From: an uncultured Dokdonella sp.
GTDB taxonomy: Bacteria; Pseudomonadota; Gammaproteobacteria; Xanthomonadales; Rhodanobacteraceae
Length of the DNA stretch: 64,000 nucleotides
Direction of reading: 5' to 3'
NCBI GenBank assembly: GCA_934526015.1
Contig: CAKSZY010000001.1
Coordinates: 1 to 64,000 of the forward strand
Shown: piece after piece, positions 50,848 through 60,479 of the stretch
Layout of the letters: each line of letters opens with the position of its first letter
How positions within the stretch are numbered: position 1 is the first letter of the stretch
Notes under the pieces: generated by a model
Databases searched by the model: none
Told to the model about the DNA's origin: nothing
What the model saw: the letters and a program-made list of their open reading frames with translations, nothing else
Translations under genes and position numbers: made by a program

Positions 50848-51906
50848 CTACTGGTGGAACCTCGGGCCGGACGGGCTGTTGGATCCGTGGACCTGGGCAT
50901 GACAGTTGATGCAGCCGCGCGAGATCACCCGCCAGTCCGGGTTGGCGCCGGTCATCAGGCCGGCGGTGGTGGTCAGGTCGTCCGGATGATTCACGTGCGT
51001 ATGGCATTGCTGGCAGAGCATCGGAATCGGTGCCACCAGCAGGGCGTGCTGGTTGGAGCCGTGCGGCGTGTGGCAGTTGGCGCAGTTGTCGCGCACCGGC
51101 GCGTGCTCGAACAGGAACGGGCCGCGCTTCTCCGCGTGGCACTGGTAGCAGGTCTCGTTGACGGTATCGGTCTTCAGCAGGTTCGCATTGAGCGTGCCAT
51201 GCGGGTTGTGGCAGTCGGCACAGGTCATCTGTCCCTCCGGCAGCGGCATGTGCGAGCGCCGGTTGAACTGCTGGCGGATGTCCTTGTGGCAGGTGGCGCA
51301 GGTCTCGTTGATCGACTGCTTCGCCATCAGGCCTTCGCTGGAGAACTTGCCCATCGGATTGTGGCAATCGCTGCACGAGAGCTCGTTGCGCTCGTGGACC
51401 GAGCCGAGCCAGTGGTCGCGCGGCCCGCCGGCATGGCAGCCGAGGCAGGTCTGCGCCTGCACCGCAACCGGAGTGCCGCCGTCATGGGTGAAGGAGACGA
51501 TCGAGCCCGGCACATCGGGCGTCTGCGCATGCTGCGAGCCGGGGCCGTGGCAGGCCTCGCAGGTCGGCGCCATCGGATCGGCGGCGAAGGCGACGTTCAT
51601 GCCGAGCGCATGGATGGTATGGGCGAAGGTATCGGATTCGCGCGCGTGGCAGGCGGTGCAGACCTGCTGGCCGACCGCTTGGGCGTCGGCGAATCGCGGA
51701 TTGACCGCCAGCCGGGCGTGGGCGAAGCCGGGGGCCGCATGCGGGCCGGCGCGATCGGCTCGATGAATGACGGTCGGGTTTTCGGGAAGCTGGATGCCGC
51801 TTCCGGCGACGGCGTCCGGTTGCGCAGCGGCGGGTGTGATCCAGCCGATGACGAGGATGGCGGCGGCGGTGGCCGCTGGCAGCAGCACGCTCGACAAGAC
51901 TCTCAT
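50848..51906 (-). CDS. Decaheme c-type cytochrome (MtrA/PioA/DmsE family)
   Basis: The 352-residue exported protein (signal about 1-29) has exactly ten CxxCH sites, at residues 83, 116, 154, 178, 203, 229, 253, 275, 298 and 332. Spacing and length agree with the MtrA/DmsE family (about 330 residues), which form a heme wire inside an MtrB barrel. GGGGAG precedes ATG 51906. The function is electron transfer between periplasm and cell surface. PioA-like oxidation and MtrA-like reduction cannot be told apart from this sequence alone. Confidence 0.92.
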   Translation of the reverse strand: MRVLSSVLLPAATAAAILVIGWITPAAAQPDAVAGSGIQLPENPTVIHRADRAGPHAAPGFAHARLAVNPRFADAQAVGQQVCTACHARESDTFAHTIHALGMNVAFAADPMAPTCEACHGPGSQHAQTPDVPGSIVSFTHDGGTPVAVQAQTCLGCHAGGPRDHWLGSVHERNELSCSDCHNPMGKFSSEGLMAKQSINETCATCHKDIRQQFNRRSHMPLPEGQMTCADCHNPHGTLNANLLKTDTVNETCYQCHAEKRGPFLFEHAPVRDNCANCHTPHGSNQHALLVAPIPMLCQQCHTHVNHPDDLTTTAGLMTGANPDWRVISRGCINCHAQVHGSNSPSGPRFHQ

Positions 51907-51967
51907 CCCGTCTCCCCTCGGTTGTGGCTGGCCGGTCTGCCGGCTGGCTGGAGAGCTGTGCGTGAAC

Positions 51968-52007
51968 CGGAACGTCGTTCCGTGGAACCAGCAGTAATCA
52001 GGATTAC
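51968..52007. promoter_or_regulatory. Two inverted repeats upstream of the decaheme cytochrome gene (candidate operators)
   Basis: CGGAAC-GTC-GTTCCG (51968-51982) and GTAATC-AG-GATTAC (51994-52007) are perfect palindromes in the 182-base gap upstream of the decaheme gene. The second is AT-rich against a GC-rich background. Their size suits dimeric regulators, and the TetR gene immediately upstream is the natural candidate. Binding is not shown. Confidence 0.5.
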
Positions 52008-52088
52008 ATTAAGGCCGGAGTCTCGACAGCAATCTTGGCCGGGTCAAGCTGCGCCGCACAACGGAGCGCGATCGGCGGAAGACGTGCC

Positions 52089-52760
52089 TCAGCGCGGCAG
52101 CACACCGCGCAGGAAGATGGCGACGGCTTCGCGCACCTCCTCACGCACGCGCGGCAGGTCGGCCGGCGTCATGTATCCGGCCACGCTGTCGAGGATCGCG
52201 CGTGCGAACGTGGCCATGTAGAAACGGTTGGCGGCAATCGACGGGTCCTTCGTCACCAGCCGGCCAGCCTCCTGCTGGCGACGGAAATACTCGACGAGAG
52301 TGATCTCGGCGGGACGGATGCCGTGTTCGAAGTACCAGTCGCGCAGGGCCGGGAAAGCGAGGCCTTCGCCGATGACGATGCGATGGATCACGATCTGCAC
52401 CGGCGACAGGATCACCTCGATCATGCGCACGGCCGCATCGGCAAGAGCCACCTCCGGAAGATCGTCCGAAGCGAGCAGGCGGGCCTGCGCGCCGTCGAAG
52501 GCGTCGATGCCGCGCTCCATGATCGCGTGGGCGAGCCCTTCCTTGTCGCCGTACGCGCGGTAGAGGGTCGCATAGGAGCCGCCGGCACGGGCGACGATGT
52601 CGCTGACGCGGGCCTGGCGATAGCCCTTTTCGAGGAACACCTCGAGGGCAGCCTCGAGGAACTTCTCCGCGCGCGCTTCGCCGCGCCGGGCGAGCTCGGC
52701 CTTCTGCCGCGGGCGCGGCGGATCGCGGGGGCGTGGCGGGGAAGCGGGGCGTGGATTCAT
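52089..52760 (-). CDS. TetR/AcrR family transcriptional regulator
   Basis: The 223-residue protein has an N-terminal TetR helix-turn-helix ([44 protein letters not shown]) after a Pro/Arg-rich leader of about 20 residues. A C-terminal ligand domain follows that resembles TetR_C members beside multidrug or envelope genes ([12 protein letters not shown]). It is encoded on the same strand just upstream of the decaheme cytochrome, so it may control that operon. Its ligand and target are unknown. The start could be shorter, inside the Pro/Arg leader. Confidence 0.88.
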   Translation of the reverse strand: MNPRPASPPRPRDPPRPRQKAELARRGEARAEKFLEAALEVFLEKGYRQARVSDIVARAGGSYATLYRAYGDKEGLAHAIMERGIDAFDGAQARLLASDDLPEVALADAAVRMIEVILSPVQIVIHRIVIGEGLAFPALRDWYFEHGIRPAEITLVEYFRRQQEAGRLVTKDPSIAANRFYMATFARAILDSVAGYMTPADLPRVREEVREAVAIFLRGVLPR

Positions 52761-52825
52761 CGATCGGATGCGGATGCGTGCCCGACGGGTCCGCGCGGGC
52801 AGGGTGTTCGGCTACCATTGTACGG

Positions 52826-53509
52826 ATGTCCGACCGCCCCGTTCCCGTGCTCACCATCGATGGCCCCTCCGGTTCCGGCAAGGGCACCATCAGCCGTCTG
52901 GTTGCCGAACAGCTCGGCTGGCACCTGCTCGATTCGGGGGCGATCTACCGGGCGGTCGGCTATGCGGCCGGCATGGCCGGCATCGACCTCGCCGATGCCG
53001 AGGCGGTCACCCGCATGGCCGAGTCCGCGCGCATCGTGTTCCGCGCGCCGAAGGATTGCGGCGAGACGCGCGTGGTCGTCAACGGCCACGACGCCACCGA
53101 CGAGATCCGCACCGAAACCGCCGGCGCGGCGGCGTCGGCGATCGCCGCCTGGCCCTCGGTGCGCAGCGCCCTGTTCGACAAGCAGCGCAGCTTCCGCAAG
53201 GGGCCCGGACTGGTCGCCGACGGCCGCGACATGGGCACGGTCATCTTCCCCGACGCGGCGCACAAGGTGTTCCTCACCGCAAGCGCCGAGGAACGTGCGC
53301 GCAGGCGCTATAAGCAGTTGAAGGACAAGGGGTTGAATGTTACCCTTGCCGCCCTTTTGCGCGAGATCCAGGCGCGCGACGAGCGCGATGCCACCCGTGC
53401 GGTGGCGCCGCTGAGACCGGCCGACGATGCGTTGACGATCGATACCACGGGTATCCCGGTCGAAGGCGTGGTCGCCGCCGTGCTCGCGGTCGTTCGTCCC
53501 GCCGCCTGA
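52826..53509 (+). CDS. cmk: Cytidylate kinase
   Basis: The 227-residue nucleoside monophosphate kinase phosphorylates CMP and dCMP. The P-loop is GPSGSGKGT near the N-terminus. [26 protein letters not shown] and the lid-region [13 protein letters not shown] are typical. ATG 52826 gives the standard start. It normally follows aroA in gammaproteobacteria; here the electron-transfer module lies between them. rpsA follows after 151 bases. Confidence 0.96.
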   Translation: MSDRPVPVLTIDGPSGSGKGTISRLVAEQLGWHLLDSGAIYRAVGYAAGMAGIDLADAEAVTRMAESARIVFRAPKDCGETRVVVNGHDATDEIRTETAGAAASAIAAWPSVRSALFDKQRSFRKGPGLVADGRDMGTVIFPDAAHKVFLTASAEERARRRYKQLKDKGLNVTLAALLREIQARDERDATRAVAPLRPADDALTIDTTGIPVEGVVAAVLAVVRPAA

Positions 53510-53660
53510 GCGTGCACGAGGGAAACCCACGATCCGGCGCCGCGCGCCGGCAACAGCAATGGCATGTGACCCATGCCCCCGACAGGTGGGTCGGAATCGC
53601 GACGGTGGCCACGAGGCCATCTCCGCTGCCGGCCTGGTGTCCCCACTGGAAAACCAACCC

Positions 53661-55358
53661 ATGAATGCAAGTCTCGCCGAATCCACCCTGACCGAAAGCT
53701 TTGCCGACCTGTTCGAGCAGAGCCAGCAGACCCTCGCCAAGCTGAAGCCGGGCTCGATCGTGCTCGGTACGGTCGTGGAAATCCGCTCCGACGTGGTCGT
53801 CATCAATGCCGGCCTGAAGTCCGAGGGCGTCGTTCCCATCGAGCAGTTCCGCAACGACCAGGGCGAACTCGAAATCCACGTCGGTGACGAGGTCAAGGTC
53901 GCGCTCGACTCGATCGAGAACGGTTTCGGCGAGACGGTGCTCTCGCGCGAGAAGGCCAAGCGTTCGCTGGTCTGGGACGAACTCGAGGAAATCCACTCGA
54001 AGAACGAGAGCGTGATCGGCCGCATTTCCGGCAAGGTCAAGGGCGGTTTCACCGTCGACATCAAGGACGTCCGCGCGTTCCTGCCGGGCTCGCTGGTCGA
54101 CGTGCGTCCGGTGCGTGACCCGTCCTACCTCGAGGGCAAGGAACTCGAGTTCAAGATCATCAAGCTCGACCGCAAGCGCAACAACGTGGTGGTTTCGCGT
54201 CGCGCGGTGGTCGAGAGCGAATTCAGCGTCGAGCGCGAGCAGCTGCTCGACCGCCTGCAGGAGAACGCGGTCGTCAAGGGCGTGGTCAAGAACCTCACCG
54301 ATTACGGCGCGTTCGTCGACCTCGGCGGCATCGACGGCCTGCTGCACATCACCGACATGGCGTGGAAGCGCGTGCGCCATCCGAGCGAAGTCGTCAACGT
54401 CGGCGACGAGCTCGAGGTCCGCGTGCTCAAGTTCGACCGCGAGCGCAACCGCGTCAGCCTTGGCCTCAAGCAGCTCGGCGAGGATCCCTGGGTGGCGATC
54501 AGCCGCCGCTATCCGACCAGCACGCGCCTGGTCGGCAAGGTCTCCAACGTCACCGATTACGGCTGTTTCGTCGAACTCGAGCCGGGCGTCGAGGGCCTCG
54601 TCCACGTGTCCGAGATGGACTGGACCAACAAGAACGTCAACCCGGCCAAGGTCGTGCAGGTCGGCGACGACGTCGAGGTGATGGTGCTCGACGTCGACGA
54701 AGAGCGTCGCCGCATCTCGCTCGGCATCAAGCAGACCCGCGCCAATCCGTGGGAAGCGTTCGCCGCGATCCACAAGAAGAACGACAAGGTTTCCGGCAGC
54801 ATCAAGTCGATCACCGACTTCGGCATCTTCATCGGTCTCGACGGCGGCATCGACGGTCTCGTCCACCTGTCCGACATCTCGTGGGCGACCGCCGGCGAAG
54901 ATCTCGTGCGCAACTTCAAGAAGGGTGACGAGGTCGAGGCGGTCGTGCTCGCCGTCGATCCGGAGCGCGAGCGCATTTCGCTCGGCATCAAGCAGCTCGA
55001 GCAGGATCCGTTCGGTCAGTTCATGGCGACCAAGCCGCGTGGCAGCATCCTCACCGGCACGGTCCGGGAAGTCGACGCGCGTGGCGCGACGATCGACCTC
55101 GGCGACGGCGTCGAGGGTTACATCCGCGCCAACGACATCGCCAAGGAGCGCATCGAGGACGCCACCCAGCACCTCAAGGTCGGCGACAGCGTCGAGGCCA
55201 AGTTCACCGGCATGGACCGCAAGGGCCGCGTGCTCCAGCTCTCGATCCGTGCCAAGGACGAGGAGGAGCTGCAGTCGGTGCTCGAGGACTACCAGGGCAG
55301 CGCGGGCGCGACCACGCAGCTCGGTGCGTTGCTCAAGGAAAAGTTCAACCGCGACTGA
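53661..55358 (+). CDS. rpsA: 30S ribosomal protein S1
   Basis: The 565-residue protein contains six S1 (OB-fold) repeats, for example [29 protein letters not shown] and [18 protein letters not shown]. It begins [21 protein letters not shown], the gammaproteobacterial N-terminus that docks on S2. It helps 30S load structured mRNAs. There is no strong Shine-Dalgarno before ATG 53661, as is usual for rpsA, and S1 is known to control its own leader. A strong terminator hairpin follows. Confidence 0.98.
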   Translation: MNASLAESTLTESFADLFEQSQQTLAKLKPGSIVLGTVVEIRSDVVVINAGLKSEGVVPIEQFRNDQGELEIHVGDEVKVALDSIENGFGETVLSREKAKRSLVWDELEEIHSKNESVIGRISGKVKGGFTVDIKDVRAFLPGSLVDVRPVRDPSYLEGKELEFKIIKLDRKRNNVVVSRRAVVESEFSVEREQLLDRLQENAVVKGVVKNLTDYGAFVDLGGIDGLLHITDMAWKRVRHPSEVVNVGDELEVRVLKFDRERNRVSLGLKQLGEDPWVAISRRYPTSTRLVGKVSNVTDYGCFVELEPGVEGLVHVSEMDWTNKNVNPAKVVQVGDDVEVMVLDVDEERRRISLGIKQTRANPWEAFAAIHKKNDKVSGSIKSITDFGIFIGLDGGIDGLVHLSDISWATAGEDLVRNFKKGDEVEAVVLAVDPERERISLGIKQLEQDPFGQFMATKPRGSILTGTVREVDARGATIDLGDGVEGYIRANDIAKERIEDATQHLKVGDSVEAKFTGMDRKGRVLQLSIRAKDEEELQSVLEDYQGSAGATTQLGALLKEKFNRD

Positions 55359-55392
55359 TCGCGGGTGGCGCGTGAAGCGCCATCGCTGTCCA

Positions 55393-55419
55393 GGCGCCCA
55401 CCGCAAGGTGGGCGCCTTT
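55393..55419 (+). terminator. Rho-independent terminator after rpsA
   Basis: A perfect 10-bp stem GGCGCCCACC / GGTGGGCGCC with loop GCAA is followed by TTT, 35 bases past the rpsA stop. It should end most rpsA transcripts before ihfB. Confidence 0.88.
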
Positions 55420-55447
55420 CCGGAATGAGCCGCGCATGCGTCCAGCA

Positions 55448-55765
55448 ATGACCAAGTCGGAACTGATCGAGGCCCTCGCTGCACGCCAGCAGCACCTGGC
55501 CGCGAACGATGTCGAGCTCGCCGTCAGGAGCCTGCTCGAACAGATGACCCAGGCGCTCGCCACCGGCGATCGCATCGAGATCCGCGGATTCGGCAGCTTC
55601 TCGCTGCACTTCCGTCCGCCTCGCATGGGCCGCAACCCGAAGACCGGCGAAGCGGTCGCCTTGCCCGGCAAGCATGTGCCACACTTCAAGCCCGGCAAGG
55701 AACTGCGTGAGCGCGTGAACGCAGCCGCGGCGGCGGACATCGCTGCTGCCGAAGCCAAGGCCTGA
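55448..55765 (+). CDS. ihfB: Integration host factor subunit beta
   Basis: The 105-residue HU/IHF-fold protein begins [11 protein letters not shown]. It contains [17 protein letters not shown] and the DNA-bending arm [27 protein letters not shown] with the intercalating Pro. It pairs with IhfA to bend DNA. A short Ala-rich tail (about ten residues) extends past the E. coli length. ATG 55436, four codons upstream, has the nearer ribosome site, but the family N-terminus favours 55448. Confidence 0.95.
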   Translation: MTKSELIEALAARQQHLAANDVELAVRSLLEQMTQALATGDRIEIRGFGSFSLHFRPPRMGRNPKTGEAVALPGKHVPHFKPGKELRERVNAAAAADIAAAEAKA

Positions 55766-55815
55766 ATCCGCCACCACCGCCCGCTGTGGCGGTCGCTTCC
55801 CGGAGTACTCGAGCG

Positions 55816-56112
55816 ATGCGTCTCGGAGCCGTGTTGCTGGTCCTCGTGTTCGCCGCCTTCGGCGCCGTGTTCGGTGCACTGAACGCGGAGCCGGTAGCCT
55901 ACGACTTCCACTTCTTCGCATTCGAACTGCCGAAGGGTGCTGCCGTGCTGGTCGCCCTGATGGCCGGCTGGGTCGCCGGCGGGCTCCTCGTGTGGACCCT
56001 GCGCGTGCCGCGCCTGCGCCGCGAACTTGCGGTGTCGCGGCGCCAGTTGCGCGACCTGCGTGCCGGGCGGGCATCCGGCATGGACGAGGGCGACACCAGC
56101 GGTCACGCATGA
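55816..56112 (+). CDS. lapA: LapA family membrane protein (DUF1049)
   Basis: This 98-residue protein has two hydrophobic segments (1-22 and about 40-62) with the LapA pattern NAEPVAYDFHFFAFELPKGAAVLVALMAGWVAGGLL, and a basic cytoplasmic tail. LapA works with LapB in control of LPS synthesis at the inner membrane. Its stop overlaps the lapB start by four bases (ATGA). Confidence 0.9.
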   Translation: MRLGAVLLVLVFAAFGAVFGALNAEPVAYDFHFFAFELPKGAAVLVALMAGWVAGGLLVWTLRVPRLRRELAVSRRQLRDLRAGRASGMDEGDTSGHA

Positions 56113-57281
56113 ACGCACTCTCCCTGTTGTTCCTGCTGTTGCCGTTGGCTGCATTGTCCGGCTGGTACCTGGCTCGGCGCGGCAGCGAGCGCACCTCCGG
56201 CGCCCGCGTCAGCGAATTGTCGACCAACTATTTCCGCGGCCTCAACTACCTGCTCAACGAACAGCAGGACAAGGCGATCGAGGTCTTCCTCAAGCTTGCC
56301 GAATACAATCGCGACACCGTCGAAACCCATCTCGCCCTCGGCAACCTGTTTCGCCGGCGCGGCGAGGTGGATCGCGCCATCCGTGTCCACCAGAACCTGA
56401 TCGCGCGCCCCGGCCTGAGCGACGAGGAAAAAACCATCGCCCTGCTCGAACTCGGCGAGGACTACATGCGCGCGGGCTTGCTCGATCGTGCGGAAACGCT
56501 GTTCAACGACCTGGTGGCGATGGATGCCCTGGCACCGCCCGCGCTCAACCACCTCATCGCGATCTGCCAGCACGAGCGCGACTGGGCCAAGGCGATCGAG
56601 CATGCCCGCAAGCTGGAGCGGATCGGCGGCGAACCGCAAGGCGCGGTGATCGCCCAGTTCCATTGCGAGATCGCCGAACAGGCACGTGCGCGCAACGACC
56701 TCGCCGCTGCGCGCGAGGCGGTCGATGCGGCATTCGAGGTGCAAGCGGACGACGTGCGCGCGAGCATCATCCTCGGCCACATCGAGTCGCAGCAGGGCCG
56801 GCTGGACGAGGCGATCGCGGCGTTCGAGCGGGTGGCCGCGCGCGACGTCGACTATGTGCCCGAAGTGCTGTCGCCACTCCTCGATTGCTACGCGCGGGCC
56901 GGAGCGATGCAGCGCGCCGAGGAGTTCCTCCTCGAGGTGAACGAGCGCTACCAGGGCGTCTCGCCGGTGCTGGCGCTGGCCAAGCTGTACGCACGCACGA
57001 AGGGCGAACAGTCGGCGGTCGAGTTCCTCACCCGGCAATTGCGCCAGCGTCCTTCGGTGCGTGCCTTGATGGCGCTGATCGACGTGAACCTGCACAGTGC
57101 GCAGGGCGAACTGCGCGAGAACCTGCTGATCCAGCGCGATCTGACCCGCAAGCTGATCGAAGGCCAGGCGATGTATCGCTGCACGCGCTGCGGATTCGGC
57201 GCCAAGGCGCATCACTGGCAGTGCCCGAGCTGCAAGAGCTGGGCCTCGGTGCGGCCGATCCACGGCGTGGTCGGTGAATGA
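56109..57281 (+). CDS. lapB: LPS assembly regulator LapB (YciM)
   Basis: The 390-residue protein has an N-terminal membrane helix (1-22), a long TPR array (about 40-340) and a C-terminal rubredoxin-like metal site (C358, C361, C372, C375 in CTRCGFGAKAHHWQCPSC). LapB presents LpxC to the FtsH protease and so sets the rate of LPS synthesis. Length and all three parts are those of E. coli LapB. It overlaps lapA and is followed closely by a glycosyltransferase gene. Confidence 0.96.
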   Translation: MNALSLLFLLLPLAALSGWYLARRGSERTSGARVSELSTNYFRGLNYLLNEQQDKAIEVFLKLAEYNRDTVETHLALGNLFRRRGEVDRAIRVHQNLIARPGLSDEEKTIALLELGEDYMRAGLLDRAETLFNDLVAMDALAPPALNHLIAICQHERDWAKAIEHARKLERIGGEPQGAVIAQFHCEIAEQARARNDLAAAREAVDAAFEVQADDVRASIILGHIESQQGRLDEAIAAFERVAARDVDYVPEVLSPLLDCYARAGAMQRAEEFLLEVNERYQGVSPVLALAKLYARTKGEQSAVEFLTRQLRQRPSVRALMALIDVNLHSAQGELRENLLIQRDLTRKLIEGQAMYRCTRCGFGAKAHHWQCPSCKSWASVRPIHGVVGE

Positions 57282-57288
57282 TGCCGGC

Positions 57289-58431
57289 ATGAGCTTTTTC
57301 GGCGGCCCGGCTTGGGCACTCGCATGCGTGGCGGCGCTGGTGTTGTCGGCGCTGCTGACCCGCGCCGGCATCCACTACGGCCGGGTCCGCAGGTTGATCG
57401 ACGAACCCGGCCGGAGGCGATCCCACGACGTGCCGACCCCGCGCGGCGGCGGCATCGGCATCGTTGTCGCGGTGACGACCTGCGCGTTGGTTCCGGCCAT
57501 CCTGGACGGCTTCGGTGGCGAGCGCGCGGTCGGCACGGGGATCACCCTGGCCGTCCTCCTCGTCGCCGCGATCGGCTGGATCGACGACCATCGCGGGCTC
57601 GGGCGCCGGGTACGCTTCTTCGCGCAATGGATCGCCGCTTTGCTCGTCCTTGCCGGCTACGCGGACTGGGCGGCATGGAGCGCCGACGGGGGATACCGGC
57701 TGCAGGCGTCGATCGTGCTGCTGGTGCTCGTGCTCGCCGTGGTCTGGTCGATCAACCTGCACAATTTCATGGACGGGATCAACGGCCTGCTGGCCACGCA
57801 GGCGCTGTTCGTGCTCGCGTCCGCCGGCGTGCTGCTGCATTCGCCGCAAATCGGCGCGACGCTCGAGTCCTGCATCCTCGCCGTCGCTGCCTGCGCGGTG
57901 CTCGGCTTCCTGCCGTTCAACTTCCCGCGCGCACGGATCTTCATGGGCGATGTCGGCAGCGGCACGCTCGGCCTGCTGGTGGCGCTTGCCGTGTACTGGA
58001 TGCTGCAGCGTCCCGACATCGCCGCCGGCACCGGCCTCGTGCTCTGTTCCGCCTTCGTCACCGACGCGACGGTCACCCTGGTGCTGCGCATCGTGCGCGG
58101 TCGTCGCTGGTACAGCCCGCACCGCGAACACCTGTACCAGTGGCTCGTCCGTTCGGGCTGGAGTCATGCGCAGGTCGTCGCCGCCTACATGGCATGGAAT
58201 GCCGGGGTCGTCGTGCCGGTGGTGTGCTGGATGAACCGCGACCGGTCCGGCACGGTCGATCCTGCCGATCCGTCGGTGTTCGTCCATGTGCGCAACTGGA
58301 GCACCGACATCGCCGCCGCCGCGCCGGTGGTCATCGCGGTGCATGCGCTGGCCCTGCTGGCGTGGTGGCTCGGCAAGCGCTACTGCCTGCGCCGGGCGCG
58401 CGGCCGCACCCGCGCGGTCGCGCACGGCTGA
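57289..58431 (+). CDS. WecA/MraY-type undecaprenyl-phosphate sugar-1-phosphate transferase (glycosyltransferase family 4)
   Basis: This polytopic protein of about 380 residues has about eleven hydrophobic helices. The family motifs are GWIDDHRGLG (DD), NFMDGINGL, FMGDVGSGTLGLL and the HREHLYQ segment. Such enzymes attach a sugar phosphate to the lipid carrier and start O-antigen or capsule synthesis. The neighbours (nucleotide-sugar dehydratase, galU) support an envelope glycan. GTG 57274, five codons upstream and overlapping lapB, is the alternative start. The sugar is unknown. Confidence 0.88.
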   Translation: MSFFGGPAWALACVAALVLSALLTRAGIHYGRVRRLIDEPGRRRSHDVPTPRGGGIGIVVAVTTCALVPAILDGFGGERAVGTGITLAVLLVAAIGWIDDHRGLGRRVRFFAQWIAALLVLAGYADWAAWSADGGYRLQASIVLLVLVLAVVWSINLHNFMDGINGLLATQALFVLASAGVLLHSPQIGATLESCILAVAACAVLGFLPFNFPRARIFMGDVGSGTLGLLVALAVYWMLQRPDIAAGTGLVLCSAFVTDATVTLVLRIVRGRRWYSPHREHLYQWLVRSGWSHAQVVAAYMAWNAGVVVPVVCWMNRDRSGTVDPADPSVFVHVRNWSTDIAAAAPVVIAVHALALLAWWLGKRYCLRRARGRTRAVAHG

Positions 58432-58575
58432 CGTGCGGCCGGATCGCCTCACTCCGGTTTTCCGGAGGCCGCGACGTCGCTTGCCGGGAGACAGCCGTTA
58501 CACTTCGCACTCGGCAACTTGCGCTCCGCGCCAAGGGCCGGTGACGCGACCGCGTGGACGAATGCCGACACTGCC

Positions 58576-60459
58576 GTGATCGATCGATTCATCGCCAAGA
58601 TCCATCCCCGCCTGGCCGTCGTGGCCCACGACCTGACCATGGTCTGGCTGGCCTGGACCGCGGTCGGTTCGTTGCGCTGGTCGTTCGAGGCGGCGCGGCC
58701 CGATCCGGCCTGGTTCGGTCCCGAAGTTGCGCTCGTGCTGGCCGCGCAGGGCCTGGTGTTCTGGATCACCGGCCTCTACAAGGGCCTGTGGCGGTTCGCC
58801 AGCCTGCCGGATCTGTGGAACATCCTGCGCGCCGCCGTGCTCGGCGCACTCGCCATCACCGTCACCCTGTTCCTCTACAACCGCCTTGCGACCGTGCCGC
58901 GCACGGTGCTGCTGGTCTACCCCTTCGTGCTGGCGGTGCTGCTCGGCGTGCCGCGCCTGGCCTGGCGCTACTGGAAGGACAGCCGCCTCGATTTCCTCTC
59001 GCGTTCGCCGGCCCTGCGCGTGCTCGTGCTCGGTGCCGGGCGCGCCGGTGACGCGCTCGTGCGCGACCTCGTGCGGGAAAACCGCTACCGGCCGGTCGGC
59101 ATTCTCGACGACAACGCGCAGATCCGCGGAGCACGCATCCACGGCGTGCCGGTGCTCGGCACGCTCGAGCAACTGCCGGAACTCGCCCGCGAGACCGCCG
59201 CGCAGATGCTCCTGATCGCGATGCCGTCGGCGACCAGTGCGCAGATGCAGCGCGTGGTCGGTTTCTGCGAGGCAACCGGCCTGCCGTTCCGCACGATGCC
59301 GCGGCTGGCCGACGTCGTCGCCGGGCGCTCGCTGTTCGGCGAACTCAAGGAGGTCGCCATCGAGGACCTGCTCGGGCGCGAGCCGGTGCAACTGGACTGG
59401 ACCGCGATCCGCACCGGCCTGGCCGGCAAGCGCGTGCTGGTCACCGGCGGCGGCGGTTCGATCGGTTCCGAACTGTGCCGCCAGGTGGCGCGCCTCGGTG
59501 CCGCCTCGCTGACGATCCTCGAAGTCTCCGAGTACAACCTCTATCGCATCGAGCAGGAACTGCGCGGGGAGTTTCCCGACCTCCTGCTCGCGCCTCGTCT
59601 CGGTGATTGCGGCGACGGCCCCGGTTGCGAGCACGTGTTTGCCGAGGCGCGTCCGCAGATCGTCTTCCATGCCGCGGCCTACAAGCACGTGCCGCTGTTG
59701 CAGGAGCAGTTGCGCGAGGCGTTTCGCAACAACGTGCTTGGCACGCGCGTGGTCGCCGAGGCGGCCGACCGCCACGGAGTCGAGTGCTTCGTGTTGATCT
59801 CGACCGACAAGGCGGTCAATCCGAGCAGCATCATGGGCGCGTGCAAGCGTGCCGCGGAAATCTATTGCCAGAACCTCGCCGCGCAATCGCACACGCGCTT
59901 CATCACCGTGCGTTTCGGCAACGTGCTCGATTCGGCCGGCTCGGTCGTGCCGCTGTTCCGCGAGCAGATCAGGAAGGGCGGCCCGGTGACCGTGACCCAT
60001 CCGGAAATCACGCGCTGGTTCATGACCATCCCGGAAGCCTGCCAGTTGATCCTGCAGGCGGCCGTGCTCGGCCGCGGCGGCGAGATCTTCGCCCTCGACA
60101 TGGGCGAGCCGGTGCGGATCGCCTACCTCGCCGAACAGATGATCCGGCTGGCCGGCAAGCAGCCCGGGCGCGACATCGAGATCGCCTACACCGGGTTGCG
60201 CGCCGGCGAGAAACTGTTCGAGGAACTGTTCCATCCGCTGGAAAACTACCAGTCGACCGCGCACGCGAAGATCTTCCTCGCCCAGCCGCGCAGCATGGCC
60301 TGGGCCTTGCTGGTCACCTTGATGCGCCAGGGTGAACTGGCGGTGCGCGACTACGACGAGGACATGCTGCGCCGCGTGCTCGACCAGTTGCTGCCGGAAT
60401 TCGATGCCCGCAATGAAGGTCCTGCCACCGTGCTGCCGTTCGCCGCACGCCCCCAATGA
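58576..60459 (+). CDS. Nucleotide-sugar 4,6-dehydratase (WbpM/CapD/FlaA1-type), membrane-anchored
   Basis: The protein of about 627 residues has an N-terminal region with about four hydrophobic helices. A CoA-binding-like Rossmann unit follows ([13 protein letters not shown]). The extended SDR catalytic domain has [15 protein letters not shown] and [20 protein letters not shown], where MxxxK replaces YxxxK as in this family, plus [14 protein letters not shown]. Enzymes of this type act on UDP-GlcNAc to begin synthesis of rare amino sugars. GTG 58576 is preferred; TTG 58519 is a longer alternative. It ends near the galU start. Confidence 0.9.
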   Translation: MIDRFIAKIHPRLAVVAHDLTMVWLAWTAVGSLRWSFEAARPDPAWFGPEVALVLAAQGLVFWITGLYKGLWRFASLPDLWNILRAAVLGALAITVTLFLYNRLATVPRTVLLVYPFVLAVLLGVPRLAWRYWKDSRLDFLSRSPALRVLVLGAGRAGDALVRDLVRENRYRPVGILDDNAQIRGARIHGVPVLGTLEQLPELARETAAQMLLIAMPSATSAQMQRVVGFCEATGLPFRTMPRLADVVAGRSLFGELKEVAIEDLLGREPVQLDWTAIRTGLAGKRVLVTGGGGSIGSELCRQVARLGAASLTILEVSEYNLYRIEQELRGEFPDLLLAPRLGDCGDGPGCEHVFAEARPQIVFHAAAYKHVPLLQEQLREAFRNNVLGTRVVAEAADRHGVECFVLISTDKAVNPSSIMGACKRAAEIYCQNLAAQSHTRFITVRFGNVLDSAGSVVPLFREQIRKGGPVTVTHPEITRWFMTIPEACQLILQAAVLGRGGEIFALDMGEPVRIAYLAEQMIRLAGKQPGRDIEIAYTGLRAGEKLFEELFHPLENYQSTAHAKIFLAQPRSMAWALLVTLMRQGELAVRDYDEDMLRRVLDQLLPEFDARNEGPATVLPFAARPQ

Positions 60460-60479
60460 TTCCGCCCGAGAGTCCGTCC

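Noticed and set aside
47754..50909. A 1051-codon frame opposite the MtrB-like gene
   Set aside because: It is a shadow of the barrel gene with Arg-rich low-complexity sequence and no start signal or motif.
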